From an uncultured Clostridia bacterium (GTDB lineage: Bacteria > Bacillota > Clostridia > Christensenellales > Aristaeellaceae), in the NCBI GenBank assembly GCA_934643535.1, contig CAKUCE010000136.1, positions 1-8,413 on the forward strand: DNA of 8,413 nucleotides, given 5' to 3'. The notes beneath the pieces were generated by a model. It was not told where the DNA came from, searched no databases, and saw nothing but the letters and a program-made list of their open reading frames with translations. The position numbers were made by a program, and so were the translations under genes. Position 1 is the first letter of the stretch, and each line of letters opens with the position of its first letter. Positions 6,644 to 8,413 of the stretch are shown in pieces.

Positions 6644-6683
6644 AGCCCGGGAACCGCTTTTGCAGCGGCTCCCGGGCTTTTTT
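6644..6683 (+). terminator. Strong intrinsic terminator between convergent genes
   Basis: AGCCCGGGAACCGCT (6644-6658) pairs with AGCGGCTCCCGGGCT (6664-6678) around a 5-base loop, with one internal A-C mismatch, followed by six T (6678-6683). The T tract serves plus-strand transcription. In minus orientation the mismatch becomes a G-U pair, so the stem is better, but no T run follows. The tract overlaps the stop codon of the minus-strand gene. Confidence 0.75.
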
Positions 6684-8413
6684 CACTTCACAAACAGAAT
6701 ACGGCAGGAATAACCGTCCAGCCCAAAGGTAAACCCAACGTCCTTTCCTTCCAGCATGTCCCGCGCCTGACGGACCGGTTCCGGGAAGGAAACCGTCACC
6801 CTTTCCACGGGCTTTGCGGAGATATTGACCGCAAACGCCAATAGCTGAGGCGTGCCGGACAGATCGGTGTAGCGGTAATAGCTGATCTTCACCTTTTCGT
6901 GATCGGCCCGGGCCTCGTTCGTCCAATAGGGCATCCACTCCGACTGCTCGATGGGGAACCCGCCGAACACCTTCCATACCCGGCTCATCAGCTCCAGCGG
7001 ATGGTGGATCTCGTTGGGCCGGGGCAGGATGCCGTGCAGAATGGAACAGGCCAGCGCCTGCTCGAAGGTCCACAGGGGACGGTTCTCATAGGCGATAAAT
7101 TCCACCGGCGCGCCCATGTTCCTGCCCAGGTATTCCGCCCGGAAGTAGTCCAGCTTCACATCCTCCGTATCGCCGTGCATCCGGTCGAACTGCAGGTTTT
7201 CCCCGTACCAATTCTGGTGAATGTAGGGAATCGTCAGGAAATTCAGGTATCCGAAAGAATGCACATTGATCTCGCCGCCCCGGGACTGAACGATCTCATA
7301 CAGCCGCCGGAACATATGCCGCAGCGTTCCCAGACAGTAGCTGCCGTGCAGCCGTCCCCGGCGGTCGTACCAGCCGCAGCCATGCTCCGTGCTGCAGCAC
7401 AGACGCGGGAAAGTGATGGAATCCAGATACACGCCGTCGATGTGGAATTCGTCCATCAGCCTTGTCACGCCGTTCAGGAACAGCTCTTCGTACTCGCTGT
7501 GATAGCACACCACATAATCCCGCTGGAAGGGCACGCGCCACCAGCCGCCCTCCATCGCGCCCTTTTCGTCCACCATTTTCACCTTGTCCTGCAATTCGCT
7601 CCATTGGGGAGCCATGGTGGAAAGCTCATAGCCGAAATAAGGCAGCACCTTGATGCCCCGTTTATGGCACTCGTCCACAATGGTATGCAGCTGGTGGGCG
7701 GTGAATTCGCTCAGTTCAAACCAGTTCTGGCACTTGTTCCATTTCTCGTGCAGGATCAGCGTAGTGACGCCCTTTTCCTTCAGCTCGTCATAGCGGCCCG
7801 CCAGCACGTCGATATAGTTGCCCTTGACCTTGGCGCCGCAGTCGATGTGGAAGGCGTTGTGAATATAGGGCTGTTGGGGGAAGGGCTTCACCGGCGTGGC
7901 CTGCACCCCGAAGCAGAACGTGACGGGATGATAGGCGTATACGCCGTCCGCAGGGTCGGCCGTCCAGGTTTCGGGCTGGCTGTCCAGCAGACGCAGGCGC
8001 AGAATCAGCTGTTCCCCGTCCCGCACCAGTTCGATGGCCTTCTCCGGATCCTCCGGCTGCCAGCTGCGATCGCTCTCCGCGTACCAGCCCAGCCCCCGCT
8101 CCTCATTGCCCAGCCACAGCAGCGCCTTGAAGGGCATGGCCGCGTCCTGCGCGGGGACGGCCCCGCTGGCGGACATGGTGCCCATGGGCCGCTTCGTTCC
8201 GTCGGCCAGAGAGATCACGCTGTTGGGGAACATATGGAACAGCGTGGCCGCCTCCGCCCGCAGGGGAATTTCCAGCCACAGCCGGTCCAGCCGGAACCGC
8301 ATGGGCTTGGCGTCCGCCACGCCGAAGACCTGCGCCACCGTCCGGCCCCGGGGCATCAGCTTCAGGTCGACGTCCACGCCGCCGTCGTAGCCGATCCGGG
8401 TGCAGGTATCCAC
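6683..8413 (-). CDS. Glycoside-hydrolase-like protein (GH123/DUF6067-like), N-terminus beyond window
   Basis: The frame is open to the right edge. The GTG at 8411-8413 is not a convincing start, so this is the last 576 residues of a larger protein. The N-terminal part (to about residue 175) looks like a beta-sandwich with LLWLGNEERGLGWYAESDRSW (98-118), a segment I associate with the GH123/DUF6067-type N-terminal domain. A TIM-barrel-like part follows (about 200-485): GVTTLILHEKW (215-225), the helix and strand up to KRGIKVLPYFGYE (251-263), FHIDGVYLDS (323-332) and NWYGE (401-405). D331 at a strand end is a candidate catalytic or substrate-binding residue. Residues about 505-576 form a probable C-terminal beta domain ending RILFVK. 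No membrane segment or sorting signal is visible in this part. It likely acts on a glycan; the substrate cannot be told. It is convergent with rseP. The exact family is my recollection and should be read as tentative. Confidence 0.7.
   Translation of the reverse strand: MDTCTRIGYDGGVDVDLKLMPRGRTVAQVFGVADAKPMRFRLDRLWLEIPLRAEAATLFHMFPNSVISLADGTKRPMGTMSASGAVPAQDAAMPFKALLWLGNEERGLGWYAESDRSWQPEDPEKAIELVRDGEQLILRLRLLDSQPETWTADPADGVYAYHPVTFCFGVQATPVKPFPQQPYIHNAFHIDCGAKVKGNYIDVLAGRYDELKEKGVTTLILHEKWNKCQNWFELSEFTAHQLHTIVDECHKRGIKVLPYFGYELSTMAPQWSELQDKVKMVDEKGAMEGGWWRVPFQRDYVVCYHSEYEELFLNGVTRLMDEFHIDGVYLDSITFPRLCCSTEHGCGWYDRRGRLHGSYCLGTLRHMFRRLYEIVQSRGGEINVHSFGYLNFLTIPYIHQNWYGENLQFDRMHGDTEDVKLDYFRAEYLGRNMGAPVEFIAYENRPLWTFEQALACSILHGILPRPNEIHHPLELMSRVWKVFGGFPIEQSEWMPYWTNEARADHEKVKISYYRYTDLSGTPQLLAFAVNISAKPVERVTVSFPEPVRQARDMLEGKDVGFTFGLDGYSCRILFVK

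Noticed and set aside
8034..8390. Plus-strand frame of 118 codons opposite the glycoside-hydrolase-like gene
   Set aside because: It is a Ser/Arg-rich shadow of the minus-strand frame, which has a continuous, family-like sequence.
8411..8413. GTG as start codon of the minus-strand gene
   Set aside because: It is the last codon of the window with nothing upstream visible, and the sequence begins in the middle of a beta-rich domain; the gene is better treated as truncated by the edge.

Overview
The window looks like a chromosomal piece of a GC-rich anaerobic member of the Bacillota, probably a gut Clostridia lineage. This rests on three things: the cdsA-dxr-rseP order with strong AGGAGG-like ribosome sites, an isoprenoid gene of the non-mevalonate pathway, and flanking genes typical of gut commensals (a BspA-type leucine-rich repeat surface protein and a carbohydrate-active enzyme). 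The taxonomic placement is inference; no rRNA or other marker is present.

Layout. (1) Positions 3-2990, plus strand: the 3' part of a very large BspA-like leucine-rich repeat protein. It is built from a tandem repeat with an exact 309-bp (103-residue) period, eight complete units without a single insertion or deletion, followed by a short non-repetitive, more GC-rich C-terminal cap. A strong intrinsic terminator follows at 3023-3063. (2) Positions 3206-6481, plus strand: a sigma-A type promoter and three core envelope/isoprenoid genes. These are cdsA (CDP-diacylglycerol synthesis), dxr (first committed step of the MEP pathway) and rseP (site-2 intramembrane protease). In many bacteria these genes sit downstream of uppS and next to ispG; here uppS is not immediately upstream and ispG is not immediately downstream. 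(3) Positions 6482-6682: a 201-bp convergent intergenic region made almost entirely of inverted-repeat structure: a 15-bp hairpin, a 113-bp element with imperfect terminal inverted repeats and internal hairpins, and a 15-bp hairpin with a T6 tract. (4) Positions 6683-8413, minus strand: the C-terminal 576 residues of a glycoside-hydrolase-like protein (GH123/DUF6067-like N-terminal sandwich followed by a TIM-barrel-like part). Its start lies beyond the right edge.

How the genes fit together: CdsA makes the activated lipid for phospholipid synthesis, Dxr feeds isoprenoid precursors to undecaprenyl phosphate and quinone/tRNA modification, and RseP cleaves membrane-bound anti-sigma factors or signal-peptide remnants. 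Together they form an envelope-biogenesis operon. The two flanking partial genes are accessory functions (surface adhesion or interaction; glycan use) with no evident pathway link to it. I found no clear new defence or mobile system. The items most worth a second look are the indel-free, mosaic repeat array, the structured convergent intergenic element, and a possible forespore-type promoter in front of rseP.
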